Assembly (NCBI RefSeq): GCF_023016805.1
Contig: NZ_JALKCH010000009.1
Span: 62,001-126,000 of the forward strand
Direction of reading: 5' to 3'
DNA from: Ancylobacter crimeensis
Lineage (GTDB): Bacteria; Pseudomonadota; Alphaproteobacteria; Rhizobiales; Xanthobacteraceae
DNA length: 64,000 nt
Shown here: positions 7,792-17,700 of the stretch, one piece after another
How the letters are laid out: every line of letters starts with the position of its first letter
Position numbering within the stretch: position 1 is the first letter of the stretch
Notes under the pieces: generated by a model
Seen by the model: only the letters and a program-made list of their open reading frames with translations
Told to the model about the DNA's origin: nothing
Database searches by the model: none
Made by a program: the position numbers and the translations under genes

Positions 7792-8772
7792 TCATGGTGC
7801 CGCGGCGTGGCTGCCGTCCCCGGGAGCCCGATGGCGGGGGCGCTCGCCCGTGATGTGACCGACCTGTTCCACGACCGCCTCGGGCCGGATGTCCGGCACC
7901 GGCTGTCCGAGCCGGCGCATCAAGCGGCGGGCGTCCTCGGGGGCGTGGAGCTTGTCGGTATTGTCGAAATAGACGAACACCTCGCGCCGCGCCGGCCGCG
8001 CCACATCCTCCGGGGCCGCGAAATCGCCCTCCGCGATCGCCCGCCCCTCGCTCCATGCCGCGATGCGTGCGGCCCAGCCGTCGAGCGCGGCGTCCGAATA
8101 GCGGCTGCGATAGAGCTCGTCGGAACCGTGCAGGCGCACATAGGCGAAGTCGGCGGTGAGATCCATGAGGCGCGGCCATTCCACCGTGTCGGCACAGACC
8201 AGCGCGACGTCATGCTTGCGCAGCAGCGCGACGAAGCGCGGGTCGCGGAAGCTCTCATGGCGCACCTCCATCGCGTGGCGGACGGGGCGATGCTCCCCGA
8301 TCTCGAGCCACGGCGCCTTCAGCCGCTCGTCATGGCGCTTCGCCAGTGCAAGCGCGGCCTCGGTGTCGTGCGGCAGCAAAGCGAGGAAGGGCTCGATCCG
8401 CTCGGCATCGAAGGGAAAGCTCGCCGGAAACTGCCACAGCACCGGGCCGAGCTTCGCCCCCAGCCGAAGAACGCCGGAGCCGAAGAAATTGGCGAGCGGG
8501 GCCAAAGGCTCCTCCAGCCGCTTCACATGGGTGATGAAGCGCGGCGCCTTCACCGCGAAAACGAAGTCCTCCGGCGTCTCCTGCGCCCAGCGGCCATAGG
8601 CCTCCGGCTTCTGCAGGCCGTAGAAGGTGCCGTTGATCTCGATGGAGCGGAACTGCGCGGCGGCAAAGGCGAGTTCGGCGCGCTGCGGAAGGGCGTCGGG
8701 ATAGAAGGCGCCGCGCCACGGCGCGTAGGTCCAGCCCGAAAGACCGATGCGGATATCGGCGCGCCGCTTCAT
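7792..8772 (-). CDS. DUF72 (YecE-like) protein
   Basis: A 326-residue TIM-barrel-like DUF72 protein. The N-terminus has IGLSGWTYAPWRGAFYP, then AAQFRSIEINGTFYGLQKPEAYGRWAQ and VFAVKAPRFITHVKRL. Further on are LWQFPASF, HAMEVRHESF and FAYVRLHGSDELYRSRYSD, and VFVYFDNT near the end. The biochemical role of the family is not established. ATG 8772 has AGGAGGG 6-7 bases upstream. A perfect EcfG-type promoter lies at 8819-8843. It sits downstream of the two GH13 genes on the same strand. Confidence 0.92.
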   Translation of the reverse strand: MKRRADIRIGLSGWTYAPWRGAFYPDALPQRAELAFAAAQFRSIEINGTFYGLQKPEAYGRWAQETPEDFVFAVKAPRFITHVKRLEEPLAPLANFFGSGVLRLGAKLGPVLWQFPASFPFDAERIEPFLALLPHDTEAALALAKRHDERLKAPWLEIGEHRPVRHAMEVRHESFRDPRFVALLRKHDVALVCADTVEWPRLMDLTADFAYVRLHGSDELYRSRYSDAALDGWAARIAAWSEGRAIAEGDFAAPEDVARPARREVFVYFDNTDKLHAPEDARRLMRRLGQPVPDIRPEAVVEQVGHITGERPRHRAPGDGSHAAAP

Positions 8773-8818
8773 GAAGAGCCCTCCTGCCGCACGGGCAGGA
8801 AGCGCCCGCTGGAGGCTC

Positions 8819-8843
8819 AACGCCGGGGCGGCGGGCGCGTTCC
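8819..8843 (-). promoter_or_regulatory. EcfG-type stress promoter of the DUF72 gene
   Basis: The minus strand reads GGAAC-N16-CGTT exactly (GGAAC at 8843-8839, CGTT at 8822-8819), 46 bases before the DUF72 start codon. This is the consensus for the general stress sigma factor EcfG of alphaproteobacteria. Confidence 0.6.
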
Positions 8844-8861
8844 GCGGACGGCCGGATGTGC

Positions 8862-10520
8862 TCAGCCCTCCGCCAGCACCAACCCTTCGTCCGGCCGCAG
8901 GCGGATCGGGCCGGCGGGCTCGGCGCCCTCGCGGTCGAGATGGGTGGAGACGAGGCAGCGCCAGCCGGCGCCCGTGCTGTGTCCGACCGCGCCGTGCCCG
9001 AGTGCGCCATGCCCGAGCGCTCCCTGCCCGAGATCGAGCTCCGCGTCCCGGCTGCCGAGATTGAGCACGACGGTCAGCACCTCCTCCGTGCCCCCCTCCC
9101 CTTTTTCCTGCCGGCGGCGATAGGCGATGAGGTCGCCCGTGGTCGGTATCAGCTCGAATTGGCCGAGCGACAGCGCCTCATGCGCGCGCCTCAGGCCCAG
9201 CAACCGGCGGTGCAGGCTGAACATGGAGCGGGGATCGGCGGTTTCGTCGGCGACGTTGATCTCCCGCTCCGGGCCGATCGGCAGCCAGGGCTCGCCGGTG
9301 GTGAAGCCGGCCTTCGGTGAGGCGTCCCAGCGCATGGGGGTGCGCTCCGGGTCGCGCCCGACGCCGAGGCCCGGCTCGTTGCGCTCCCACGGGTCCTGCG
9401 CCAGCGCCGGCGGCACCGGCACGTCGGGCATGCCCAACTCGTCGCCGTAATAGATGGTCGGCGTGCCGCGCAGGGTCAGCAGCAGCATGGCGGCGACGCG
9501 CGCCTGCGCCGAGCCGATGCGCCCGGCAACGCGGCGCTGGTCGTGATTGCCGAGCACCCAGTTCGGCCAGCCCCCCTCGGGAAGCGCCTGCTCGTAGTCG
9601 TCGATCAGCCGGGCGATGCCGCGCGCGTTCCAGCTCGCGAGGATGAGCTGGAAGTTGAAAGGCAGGTGCACCCCGGCGAGGCGCTCGCCGTAATAGGCGA
9701 CCAGCCGTTCCACCGGCAGGTAGATCTCGCCGATCAGCACGCGGTCGCCGCCATAAGCCGCCAGCGTCTCGCGCATCCGGGTGATGATGCGGAAGATTTC
9801 CGGCTGGTCGGTGGAATGGATCTGCAGGAAGCGGTTGATGTCCGGCTGGCCGTGGCTGAAGCCGGGATTGGGCGGATTGTCGCGGAAGGCGCCGTCCTTG
9901 ATGAGGTGCCAGATGACGTCGACCCGGAACCCGTCCACCCCGCGCTCCAGCCAGAAGCGCAGCGCGGCCATCATGGCGTCGACCACCGCGGGGTTGCGCC
10001 AATTGAGGTCGGGCTGCTCCTTCAGGAAGGCGTGGTAGTAATACTGGCCCGAAGCGGGGTCGAACTGCCACGCGCTGCCGCCGAAATTCGACACCCAGTT
10101 GTTGGGCGGCCCGCCGCCCGGCGCGGGATCGCGCCAGATGTACCAGTCGCGCTTCGCGCTGTCCCGCCCCTGCCGGCTCTCGACGAACCAGGGATGCTGG
10201 TCGGAGGTGTGGTTGGGCACGAAGTCGAGGATGATCCTCAGCCCCAGACGGTGCGCCTCGGCGATGAGGCGGTCGAAGTCCTCCAGCGTGCCGAAGATCG
10301 GATCGACCCCGCAATAATCGGCGACGTCATAGCCGAAATCGGCCATGGGCGAGGGAAAGAAGGGCGAGATCCACGCCGCATCCACGCCCAGCGCGACCAG
10401 ATGGCCGAGCCTTTGCCGGATCCCCTCGAGGTCGCCGATGCCGTCGCCATTGCTGTCGAGGAAGGAGCGCGGATAGATCTGGTAGATCGTCCCGCGTTGC
10501 CACCAGAGCGTCGATTCCAT
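8862..10520 (-). CDS. GH13 alpha-glucosidase
   Basis: A 552-residue glycoside hydrolase family 13 enzyme of the oligo-1,6-glucosidase/alpha-glucosidase type, cytoplasmic (no signal peptide). Region I is LDFVPNHTSDQHPWF. The catalytic nucleophile is Asp201 in DGFRVDVIW, the acid/base Glu265 in LIGEIYLP, and the third carboxylate Asp327 in LGNHDQRR. A C-terminal beta domain follows and contains a pentapeptide tandem repeat (LGQGA-LGHGA-LGHGA-VGH). It starts 15 bases after the stop of the other GH13 gene and is probably co-transcribed with it. Likely role: hydrolysis or transglycosylation of small alpha-glucosides in trehalose/maltose metabolism. Confidence 0.92.
   Translation of the reverse strand: MESTLWWQRGTIYQIYPRSFLDSNGDGIGDLEGIRQRLGHLVALGVDAAWISPFFPSPMADFGYDVADYCGVDPIFGTLEDFDRLIAEAHRLGLRIILDFVPNHTSDQHPWFVESRQGRDSAKRDWYIWRDPAPGGGPPNNWVSNFGGSAWQFDPASGQYYYHAFLKEQPDLNWRNPAVVDAMMAALRFWLERGVDGFRVDVIWHLIKDGAFRDNPPNPGFSHGQPDINRFLQIHSTDQPEIFRIITRMRETLAAYGGDRVLIGEIYLPVERLVAYYGERLAGVHLPFNFQLILASWNARGIARLIDDYEQALPEGGWPNWVLGNHDQRRVAGRIGSAQARVAAMLLLTLRGTPTIYYGDELGMPDVPVPPALAQDPWERNEPGLGVGRDPERTPMRWDASPKAGFTTGEPWLPIGPEREINVADETADPRSMFSLHRRLLGLRRAHEALSLGQFELIPTTGDLIAYRRRQEKGEGGTEEVLTVVLNLGSRDAELDLGQGALGHGALGHGAVGHSTGAGWRCLVSTHLDREGAEPAGPIRLRPDEGLVLAEG
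8983..9032 (-). repeat. 15-base tandem repeat inside the alpha-glucosidase gene
   Basis: Three units of 15 bases (starting 8983, 8998 and 9013 on the plus strand) plus a partial fourth, with mismatches. They encode a Gly-His-rich pentapeptide repeat in the C-terminal beta domain of the GH13 enzyme. It is probably a surface loop expanded by slippage. Confidence 0.6.
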
Positions 10521-10535
10521 GCCGGGCTCTCCCGC

Positions 10536-12203
10536 TCAGTTCTCGCTGCGCTTCACCACATAATCGAGCCCGCCGACGCGGAACCACCGATAGCCGTAGG
10601 GTTCCAGCGTGACATGATGGCGACCGTCCGCCTCCGGCATCGAATGGTCGTCGGAGAGCAGGTTCACCAGCCGGTCGGTGTCGCCCGCCGCCACCTCGCT
10701 GCGGAACCGCACGGTGCGGCCCTCGGGATCGAGATTGTGCAGCACGATCACCTGGTTGTTGCGCCAGGTGTAGCGCAGGCCCAGCACCCGGTGGTCGCGC
10801 AGGTTCATGATCGTGTACTCACCCCAGCCGATCTCCGGCACCTCCTGCCGCATGCGGATGATGCGCTCGGTCCAGTTGAGCAGCGAACCGGGATCGCGGC
10901 GCTGCTCGGCGACGTTCACCTTCAGATAGCCGTAGCCGCCCTCCGGTATCGTCGGCAGGAAGGTGTCGGTGCTGGAGCTGAAGCCGCCCTGCTGCTCGCC
11001 GGACCATTGCATCGCGGTTCGGGCGCAATAGCGCTCCGGCAGCGAAAGGTCGTCGCCCATGCCGATCTCGTCGCCATAGCGCAGGACGGGGGTGCCCGGC
11101 AGCGTGAACATCAGGCTGTAGGCGAGTTCCAGCCGGCGGCGGTCGCCCTTCAGCATGGGGGCGAGGCGGCGGCGGATGCCGCGGTCATAGAGCTGCATCG
11201 AGGGCTCGGGCCCGAAAGCGGCGAACACCTTCTCACGCTCCGCCGCAGGCAGGCGGCCGAGGTCGAGCTCATCATGGTTGCGCAGGAAGATACCCCATTG
11301 CGCGGTCGGGTAGCCGGGCCGGGTTTCCTTCAGCGCCTTCGCCAGCAGCCGGTTGTCGGCGGTCGCCAGCGCATGGAACAGGCCCTGATTGAGCTGGAAG
11401 TTGAACATCATCTGCATGCGGTCGCCATCGGTACCGAAATATTTCATGTCGTCCTTCGGCAGGATGTTGGCCTCGGCAAGGATGATGGCGTCGCCCCGCC
11501 GCCATTGCAGAAACTCGCGGAAGGCGCGCAGCATGTCGAAATTCTCCTTCGGCGCGCCGACCACATGCGGGCCCTTGTCGGCGATCACGAAGGGCACAGC
11601 GTCCATGCGGAAGCCGGAAACGCCGAGCTGGATCCAGAAGCCCATGATCTTCAGGATCTCGGCCTGCACCCGCGGATTGGCGGTGTTGAGGTCGGGCTGG
11701 AAGTCGTAGAAGCGGTGGAAATAATAGGCTCGCGCCTTTTCGTCCCAGGTCCAGGTGGTCTTCTGCACGCCGGGGAACACCATGCCTTCATTGGCATTGG
11801 GCGGCTTCTTCCTCGACCACACATACCAGTCGCGATAGGGCGAATCCGGATCGGCGCGGGCGGACTGGAACCAGGGATGCTGGTCCGAGGTGTGGTTGAC
11901 CACGAGGTCGATCAGGACCCGCATGCCGCGCTGGCGGGCGGCGTGGGTGAACTCCACGAAATCGCCGAGCGTGCCGTAGCGCGGATCGACATTGTAATAG
12001 TCGGCGACGTCGTAGCCGTCGTCCTTCTGCGGCGAGGTCTGGAACGGCATCAGCCAGATCGCGGTGACGCCGAGGCCGTGGAGATAGTCCAGCCGGCGCA
12101 TCAGCCCGCGGAAATCGCCGATGCCGTCGCCGTCGGAATCCATGAAGCTCTCGACCGAGAGGCAATAGACGATGGCGTTCTTGTACCAGAGGTCGGTGAT
12201 CAA
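10536..12203 (-). CDS. GH13 alpha-amylase-family protein, trehalose synthase-like
   Basis: A GH13 enzyme with the start region typical of trehalose synthases and relatives: LWYKNAIVYCLSVESFMDSDGDGIGDFRGL. It has the first conserved region DLVVNHTSDQHPWF, Asp201 in SGFRMDAVPF, Glu244 in ILAEANI and RNHDELDLGRL. I chose TTG 12203 because it gives the usual ~555-residue length and has GGCGGAG upstream; the frame stays open to 12386. The short length means there is no fused maltokinase. It may interconvert maltose and trehalose or act as an amylase; sequence alone cannot decide. It leads a two-gene operon and has an EcfG-type promoter. Confidence 0.88.
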   Translation of the reverse strand: MITDLWYKNAIVYCLSVESFMDSDGDGIGDFRGLMRRLDYLHGLGVTAIWLMPFQTSPQKDDGYDVADYYNVDPRYGTLGDFVEFTHAARQRGMRVLIDLVVNHTSDQHPWFQSARADPDSPYRDWYVWSRKKPPNANEGMVFPGVQKTTWTWDEKARAYYFHRFYDFQPDLNTANPRVQAEILKIMGFWIQLGVSGFRMDAVPFVIADKGPHVVGAPKENFDMLRAFREFLQWRRGDAIILAEANILPKDDMKYFGTDGDRMQMMFNFQLNQGLFHALATADNRLLAKALKETRPGYPTAQWGIFLRNHDELDLGRLPAAEREKVFAAFGPEPSMQLYDRGIRRRLAPMLKGDRRRLELAYSLMFTLPGTPVLRYGDEIGMGDDLSLPERYCARTAMQWSGEQQGGFSSSTDTFLPTIPEGGYGYLKVNVAEQRRDPGSLLNWTERIIRMRQEVPEIGWGEYTIMNLRDHRVLGLRYTWRNNQVIVLHNLDPEGRTVRFRSEVAAGDTDRLVNLLSDDHSMPEADGRHHVTLEPYGYRWFRVGGLDYVVKRSEN

Positions 12204-12303
12204 GGAGCGGACTCCGCCGGCTGGAGGGACAGTGCGCCCGGAGGGATGCCGATGGAGAATCGAAGCCGGCGACCGGGTTGCGGAAACGGGATGGCCTCGC
12301 GAG

Positions 12304-12329
12304 AACGCCGCTCGCGGCGAAGCTGTTCC
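12304..12329 (-). promoter_or_regulatory. EcfG-type stress promoter of the GH13 operon
   Basis: The minus strand reads GGAAC (12329-12325), 17 bases, then CGTT (12307-12304), an exact match to the EcfG consensus. It is about 100 bases upstream of the proposed TTG start of the trehalose synthase-like gene. Trehalose genes are common members of this regulon. The rest of the 12204-12604 gap shows no gene; it must also contain the tamA promoter, which I cannot place. Confidence 0.6.
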
Positions 12330-12604
12330 CCCGAACCAGCTCCCCTCGCCGCGCCGCCGGCGGGATGCCGCGGCGCCCGCACGCAAGGGCGCGCCGACAG
12401 GTGCGGCATGTCATTGAGGGTTGAGGCGGGCGCCGCGGCAGGGTAACGCTAGGGCGCGGGGGCTTTTAGGACTTTGCTCAGGAAACTGGGCTATGTGGTC
12501 AAGGAGAGGTTTACGGCCATTGGGCTGTTCCTCGATCATCCCGGACTGATCCCGGCGGTGCCTCGCGGCTCCGGCGGACCTCGAACGGATTGACGCGGAG
12601 CAAG

Positions 12605-14713
12605 ATGAGACGACGGCCGACGACCCGGATTCAGCGCGAGCGCGACCTCCCCACGGCCGCCGCGCGGTTTCCCTCACGCCTGGCCGCGCAGGGCAGGCTC
12701 CGGGCCGCCCCGGCCGGAGCGCCTGCGCGCGGCCGCACCCGGCTCAGGCTCGCCGCCCTGGCGCTGTGCGGCACCGCGCTCGCCGCGCTCGCTTTTGCCT
12801 CCGGCATCAATCCCACCCCGGCCCGCGCGCAGGAAACCGCGCAGCGGCAGGGCATCCTCGACAGCATCAAGGATCTCTTCAACCCGCAGCGCGTCGCCGA
12901 TCGCGAGGCGCCGGCCAGCGACCCGACGCCCTATGAGGTGAAGATCGAGGTGCCCGGCGCCGGTTACAGCCTGCGGTCCTCCATCGAGGGCATGTCGAAT
13001 CTCGAAGCCCTGAAGCTGCGCCCGCCCTCCGGGGCCGCCGGCCTGGTGCGCCGGGCGCAGGCCGATTTCGACCGCATCACCGTCGCGCTCTATTCTGCGG
13101 GCTATTATGCCGGCACCATCCGCATCCTCGTGGCCGGCAAGCCGCCGGATGCGCCGGACATCTTCACCACCGTGGAAGCGGCGCGCAAACGCGGGCCGGT
13201 TCAGGTCGCGGTCACGGTCAATCCGGGACCGCTGTTCAATTTCGGCACCATCGCCCTGATCGACGCTCGCACCCGCGGCCCGCTGCAGAACGCGCCGTCG
13301 CTCCGCTCGCTGGGGCTGGAGCCCGGCACCCCGGCGCTGGCCGACAATGTGGTGCGGGCCGAGGCGCGCCTCGTCGATGTGTGGCGCGCGCGTTCCTATC
13401 CCTTCGCCAGGATCGTGAACAAGGACGTGGTGGCCGACCACAAGACGCAGAAGCTCAATGTCACGCTCACCCTCGACACCGGCCCCTACGCCACCTTCGG
13501 CACCTTCAGCGTCACCGGCGCGGATTTCCTGCCGCCGCGCTTTATCGAGGACCGGGTCTGGATCGCGCCCGGCACGCCCTATTCGCCCGACCTCCTGAAC
13601 CGGCTGCGCCGCCGGCTGCTGGAGATACCGGCCATCGCCAGCGTGCGCATCCATGAGGGCGACAAGCTCGACGCGCAAGGCCGCCTGCCGGTGACCATCG
13701 AGGTCTCGCCGCGCGAGCCCTATTACGTCGGCTTCTCGGCCACCTATTCGACCACCGAGGGCTCCGCCATCAACGGCTATTGGGGCGCCCGCAATCTGTT
13801 CGGCGGGGCCGAGACGCTGCGGCTCGACGCCTCCGCCTCGTGGTTCGGCACCAAGCCCGAGGCGGTGCCCGACGCCGATCCCTTCGGCTACAAGCTGGCC
13901 GCCACCTTCACCAAGCCGGGCATCATCACCGCGCAGGAGGATCTCGTCGCCGAGGCGGCGGTGCTGCGCGAGGTGACGAACGCCTATGTGCAGGAAGGCG
14001 GCACCCTGCTGGCCGGGATCCGGCACAATTTTTCCGACCGGCTCTCGGTGCAGGTCGGCGTCGACCTCGCCACCGGCACGGTCGAGGACACGCAGGGCAC
14101 CCACGATGCCAGCGTCGTCGGCGTCCCGGTCGAGCTGAAATGGGACACCACGAACGACCTGCTCAACCCGTCCGAAGGCTTCCGCCTCTCCGCCAAGCTC
14201 GAGCCCTTCGCCAAGCTCGGCGACGCCGGGGCCGGGCCGTTCCTGGCCCAGGGCAGCTTCTCGACCTATTACGGGATCGACCAGGACAATCGCTACATCC
14301 TCGCCGGCCGGGTCGCCGGCGGCAGCCTGATGGGCGTCGACGACATCTATGACGTGCCGGCCATGCGGCGCTTCTTCGTCGGCGGCGGCGGCTCGGTGCG
14401 CGGCTATGACTACCAGGCCATCAGCCCGCGCGACGAGAACGACGACATCATCGGCGGCCTGAGCTTCTTCGAAGCCTCCGCGGAGTTGCGCATCCGCGTC
14501 ACCGACACGATCGGCGTGGTGCCCTTCATGGACATGGGCTCGGCCTTCGCCTCGGAGACGCCGGACTTCTCGGGCATCAAATATGCCGCCGGCCTCGGCC
14601 TGCGCTACTTCACGGCGGTCGGCCCGCTTCGCCTCGACGTCGCCTTCCCGCTCAACAAGGAGCCGGGCGATTCCGCCTATGGCGTCTATGTCAGCCTGGG
14701 GCAGTCCTTCTGA
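12605..14713 (+). CDS. tamA: TamA, Omp85-family outer membrane assembly protein
   Basis: A 702-residue outer-membrane protein. After an Arg-rich start and a signal-like hydrophobic segment ending near ARAQE come POTRA-type repeats (for example YEVKIEVPGAG, VNPGPLFNFGTIAL and TLDTGPYATFGTFSVTGADFLPP). A 16-strand Omp85 barrel follows, with the conserved lid motif as GGSVRGYDYQ and a terminal Phe (LGQSF). Its neighbour tamB encodes the inner-membrane partner, so together they form the TAM translocation and assembly module. ATG 12605 has GGAGC just upstream; a TTG at 12590 is an alternative. Confidence 0.92.
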   Translation: MRRRPTTRIQRERDLPTAAARFPSRLAAQGRLRAAPAGAPARGRTRLRLAALALCGTALAALAFASGINPTPARAQETAQRQGILDSIKDLFNPQRVADREAPASDPTPYEVKIEVPGAGYSLRSSIEGMSNLEALKLRPPSGAAGLVRRAQADFDRITVALYSAGYYAGTIRILVAGKPPDAPDIFTTVEAARKRGPVQVAVTVNPGPLFNFGTIALIDARTRGPLQNAPSLRSLGLEPGTPALADNVVRAEARLVDVWRARSYPFARIVNKDVVADHKTQKLNVTLTLDTGPYATFGTFSVTGADFLPPRFIEDRVWIAPGTPYSPDLLNRLRRRLLEIPAIASVRIHEGDKLDAQGRLPVTIEVSPREPYYVGFSATYSTTEGSAINGYWGARNLFGGAETLRLDASASWFGTKPEAVPDADPFGYKLAATFTKPGIITAQEDLVAEAAVLREVTNAYVQEGGTLLAGIRHNFSDRLSVQVGVDLATGTVEDTQGTHDASVVGVPVELKWDTTNDLLNPSEGFRLSAKLEPFAKLGDAGAGPFLAQGSFSTYYGIDQDNRYILAGRVAGGSLMGVDDIYDVPAMRRFFVGGGGSVRGYDYQAISPRDENDDIIGGLSFFEASAELRIRVTDTIGVVPFMDMGSAFASETPDFSGIKYAAGLGLRYFTAVGPLRLDVAFPLNKEPGDSAYGVYVSLGQSF

Positions 14714-14725
14714 CCGGGGCTGCTT

Positions 14726-14776
14726 TCTGATGGGTTTTGCAGTCTGATGGATTTTGCAGTCTGATGGGTTTTGTCC
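14726..14776 (+). repeat. 17-base tandem repeat forming two minicistrons at the tamB start
   Basis: Three copies of a 17-base unit (tctgatggRttttgcag; starts 14726, 14743 and 14760, the last diverging after 14 bases) fill the space between tamA and tamB. Each contains an ATG. The first two open tiny frames MGFAV-stop (14730-14747) and MDFAV-stop (14747-14764), and each TGA overlaps the next ATG as TGATG. The third ATG (14764) is the tamB start. The only purine-rich ribosome-binding-like tract is ahead of the first unit. Confidence 0.75.
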
Positions 14777-17700
14777 TGCGCCTCTTCTCCCGCATCCTCG
14801 TCGGCATCGGCGTGACGCTGCTGGCGCTCGTGCTGTTGGTGGCGGCGCTGTTCGGGCTGATCCAGACCCCGCCCGGCAAGGCGATGCTGGCAAGCGTGGC
14901 GAGTTCCCTCGCGTCGCGGGCCGGGCTCGGAGTGGAGATTTCCGACATTTCCGGCTTCGTGCCGAGCGACATGACGATCGGGCGCATCGCGCTCGCCGAC
15001 AAGGACGGCACCTTCGCCACCGTCGAGCGCGCGCACCTGTCCTGGAGCCCGCTCGCTTTGCTGTCGCAGCGCGTGCAGGTGGAAGACCTTTCGGCCGCCG
15101 CCGTCGCCCTGCTGCGCAAGCCCGAAATGCCGCCGGCCGCGCCGTCGCAGGACACCGGCGGCAGCTCGGGCGGGCTGGTTCTGCCGCCGATCCGGGTCGA
15201 CCGCATCGCCATCGACAGCATCGACCTCGCCGAGCCCGTGCTCGGCCACGCCGCCCGGCTCTCGCTGAACGGCGCCGCCGATCTCGCCTCGGTGGCCGAA
15301 GGCCTCTCCGCGACGCTCGACCTCGAACGCCACGATGCGCCGGGCAGCCTCAGGGGCCGGCTCGGCTACGCGCCCGACACCCGCATCCTCGACCTCGACC
15401 TGACGGCGGAAGAACCCGAAGGCGGCCTCGTCGCCCGCGCCGCGCAGATCGAGGGCCTGCCGGCGATCCGCGCCCATGTGGCCGGCAAGGGTCCGCTCGA
15501 CAACTGGGACGGCAGCATCGACATCGCCGCCGGCGATGTGGCCCGCGTCGAAGGCACCTCCGCCATCCGCACGCTCGCTTCCGATCTCTACCGGGTGACG
15601 CTGAACCTGGAAGCCGACATCGCGAAGGTGCTGCCCCCGACCTTCGCCCCCCTCGCCGCACCGAAGACCCTGATCGCCGGCACCTTCGACATCGACACGC
15701 AAGCGCGCGCCAAGATCGAGACGCTGACCGTCCGTTCCGGGGCGCTGGGCGGGCAGGTAACCGGCGCGCTCGACCTCCAGGCGCTGACCGGCGACCTCGC
15801 CTACAGCCTCACCGCCGGCCCGCCCGCCAGCTTCGGCTCGCTGCTGCCCGTCATCGCCCCGCCGATCGGCTGGGAGAGCCTCGCCATCACCGGCACCGCA
15901 AAGGGGCTGCTGACCCGTCCGGAAGCGGTCGCCCACATCACCGGGCGCTCCCTCACCGGAGCCGGCTATGGCGCCGGCACGCTCGACCTGACGGCCCGCA
16001 CCACCCCCGCCGGCGATGGCAGCCTCGCTGTTGCGGTCGAGGGCAAGGCGGGGGGGTTGTCGGCCTCCGATCCGAAGGTCGCGAGCGCGCTCGGCACCTC
16101 CGGCACCTTCACCGCCGCGGCCAGCGTGCCGGCGAGCGGCAATCCGGTGCTGACTGGACTGACTGTCCACCTCACTGGACTGACTGTCCGCTTCGACGGC
16201 CACGCCGATCCGGCCGCGATCGCCGGCCGCGCGGTGCTGGAGAGACTGGACCTCGCGACCCTCAGCCCTCTCGCCGGCCGCCCCCTTGCTGGCATCGTCG
16301 CAATGAATGCGACGATTGATGCCAGCACGGACTTCAATCGCGCAAAGATTGACCTCACCGGCACGACGACCGACATCAGGACCGGCATCGCCCAGCTCGA
16401 CGGGCTGCTCGCCGGCACCGCCCGTATCGCCGGAGGGGTCGAGCGCGACGGCGAAAATGCCATACGTTTCAATGATTTGAAAGTGACCGCCGATGGCCTC
16501 GACACGACCATGAACGGCCGCCTTTCCCGCGATGGGGCGGATCTCACGGCCCGGCTCGCGCTGAACGACCTCGCGCGTCTTGATCCGCGCGTCTCCGGCG
16601 CCGTCAATGCCGACGCCATTTTCTCCGGCACGCTGGACGATCTCGGCCTGAAGGCCCAGGTCTCGATTCCGTCCGGAACGGCGATGAATCAGAAGATTCA
16701 AGGCCTTAACCTTTCTTTTGACGGCACCGACATTACGAAGCTGCCCGGGGGCAGCTTCCGCCTCGCCGGCCGCATCGCCGACCGCCCCGCCACCGGCAGC
16801 GGCACGCTGACGAGCGAGGAGAACGGCGCCCGGCAGCTCAGCGGTCTCGACATCGCCATCGGCTCGGTGACCGCAAAGGGCGACGTCACCGTCGGCACGG
16901 ATGCCATCGCGGAGGGCCAATTGGCCATCGTCGCGGGCAATCTCGCCGACCTCTCCGCGCTCGCCCTGACCGAGCTTGGCGGAAAGCTGGACGCGAAGCT
17001 GACCTTGAGCCGCGTCAACGGCGTGCAGCGTGCGGCGATAAAAGGCAGCGCTACCAATGTGTTGGCGGCGGGAAACCGCATCGGCACCGCCGCCATCGAC
17101 CTCGCCGTGACGGACCCCGCCGGCACGCTGGTCGCCGATGGCTCGCTCGATCTCGGCACCATCAATGCCGGCGGCGTCACCATTCCCCGGGCGCGGATTA
17201 CGGCCAAAGGCATGGGTGAGGCCTCGCAGATCACGGCCGACGGCACCTTCAACGACATGGACATCGCCGCGAGTGCCCTTGTCGCCAAGAAAGGCGACGA
17301 CATTTCGGTGAGGCTGGACCGCGCGAATGTCAGCCGCGGCAAGACCTCGCTGGCCACGACGGGAACGTCCAACCTGTTGTGGTCAAATGGGAATCTCAGC
17401 ATAGATCGGCTCGCGCTGGCGAGCGGCGGCGGCCGCGCCACCATCGCGGGACGTGCCGGCCAGCAGCTCGACCTGACGGTCGACATCAACGCCCTGCCCG
17501 CCGCTCTCGCCGAACTCGCCAAGCCCGGCCTCGGCCTCACCGGCACCATCAGCGGCAATGCCCGCCTCTCCGGCCCGGCCTCGGCGCCGAACGGGACCTA
17601 CAGCCTTAATATCGCTCGCCTTTCAACGCCTGACCTGCAGCGCGCCGGCACCGGCATTCTCGACATCCGCGCCGATGGCAAGCTTGCCAATGGCCGGATC

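Noticed and set aside
9543-12446. Plus-strand open frame of 967 codons opposite both GH13 genes
   Set aside because: Low-complexity antisense shadow; the minus strand carries complete catalytic motifs.
14737-14763. TTG 14737 as tamB start
   Set aside because: It only adds a few residues coded by the tandem repeat and lacks a ribosome binding site; ATG 14764 fits the TamB N-terminus.
12674-14893. Minus-strand open frame of 739 codons opposite tamA
   Set aside because: Composition of a high-GC antisense frame; TamA is well supported on the plus strand.
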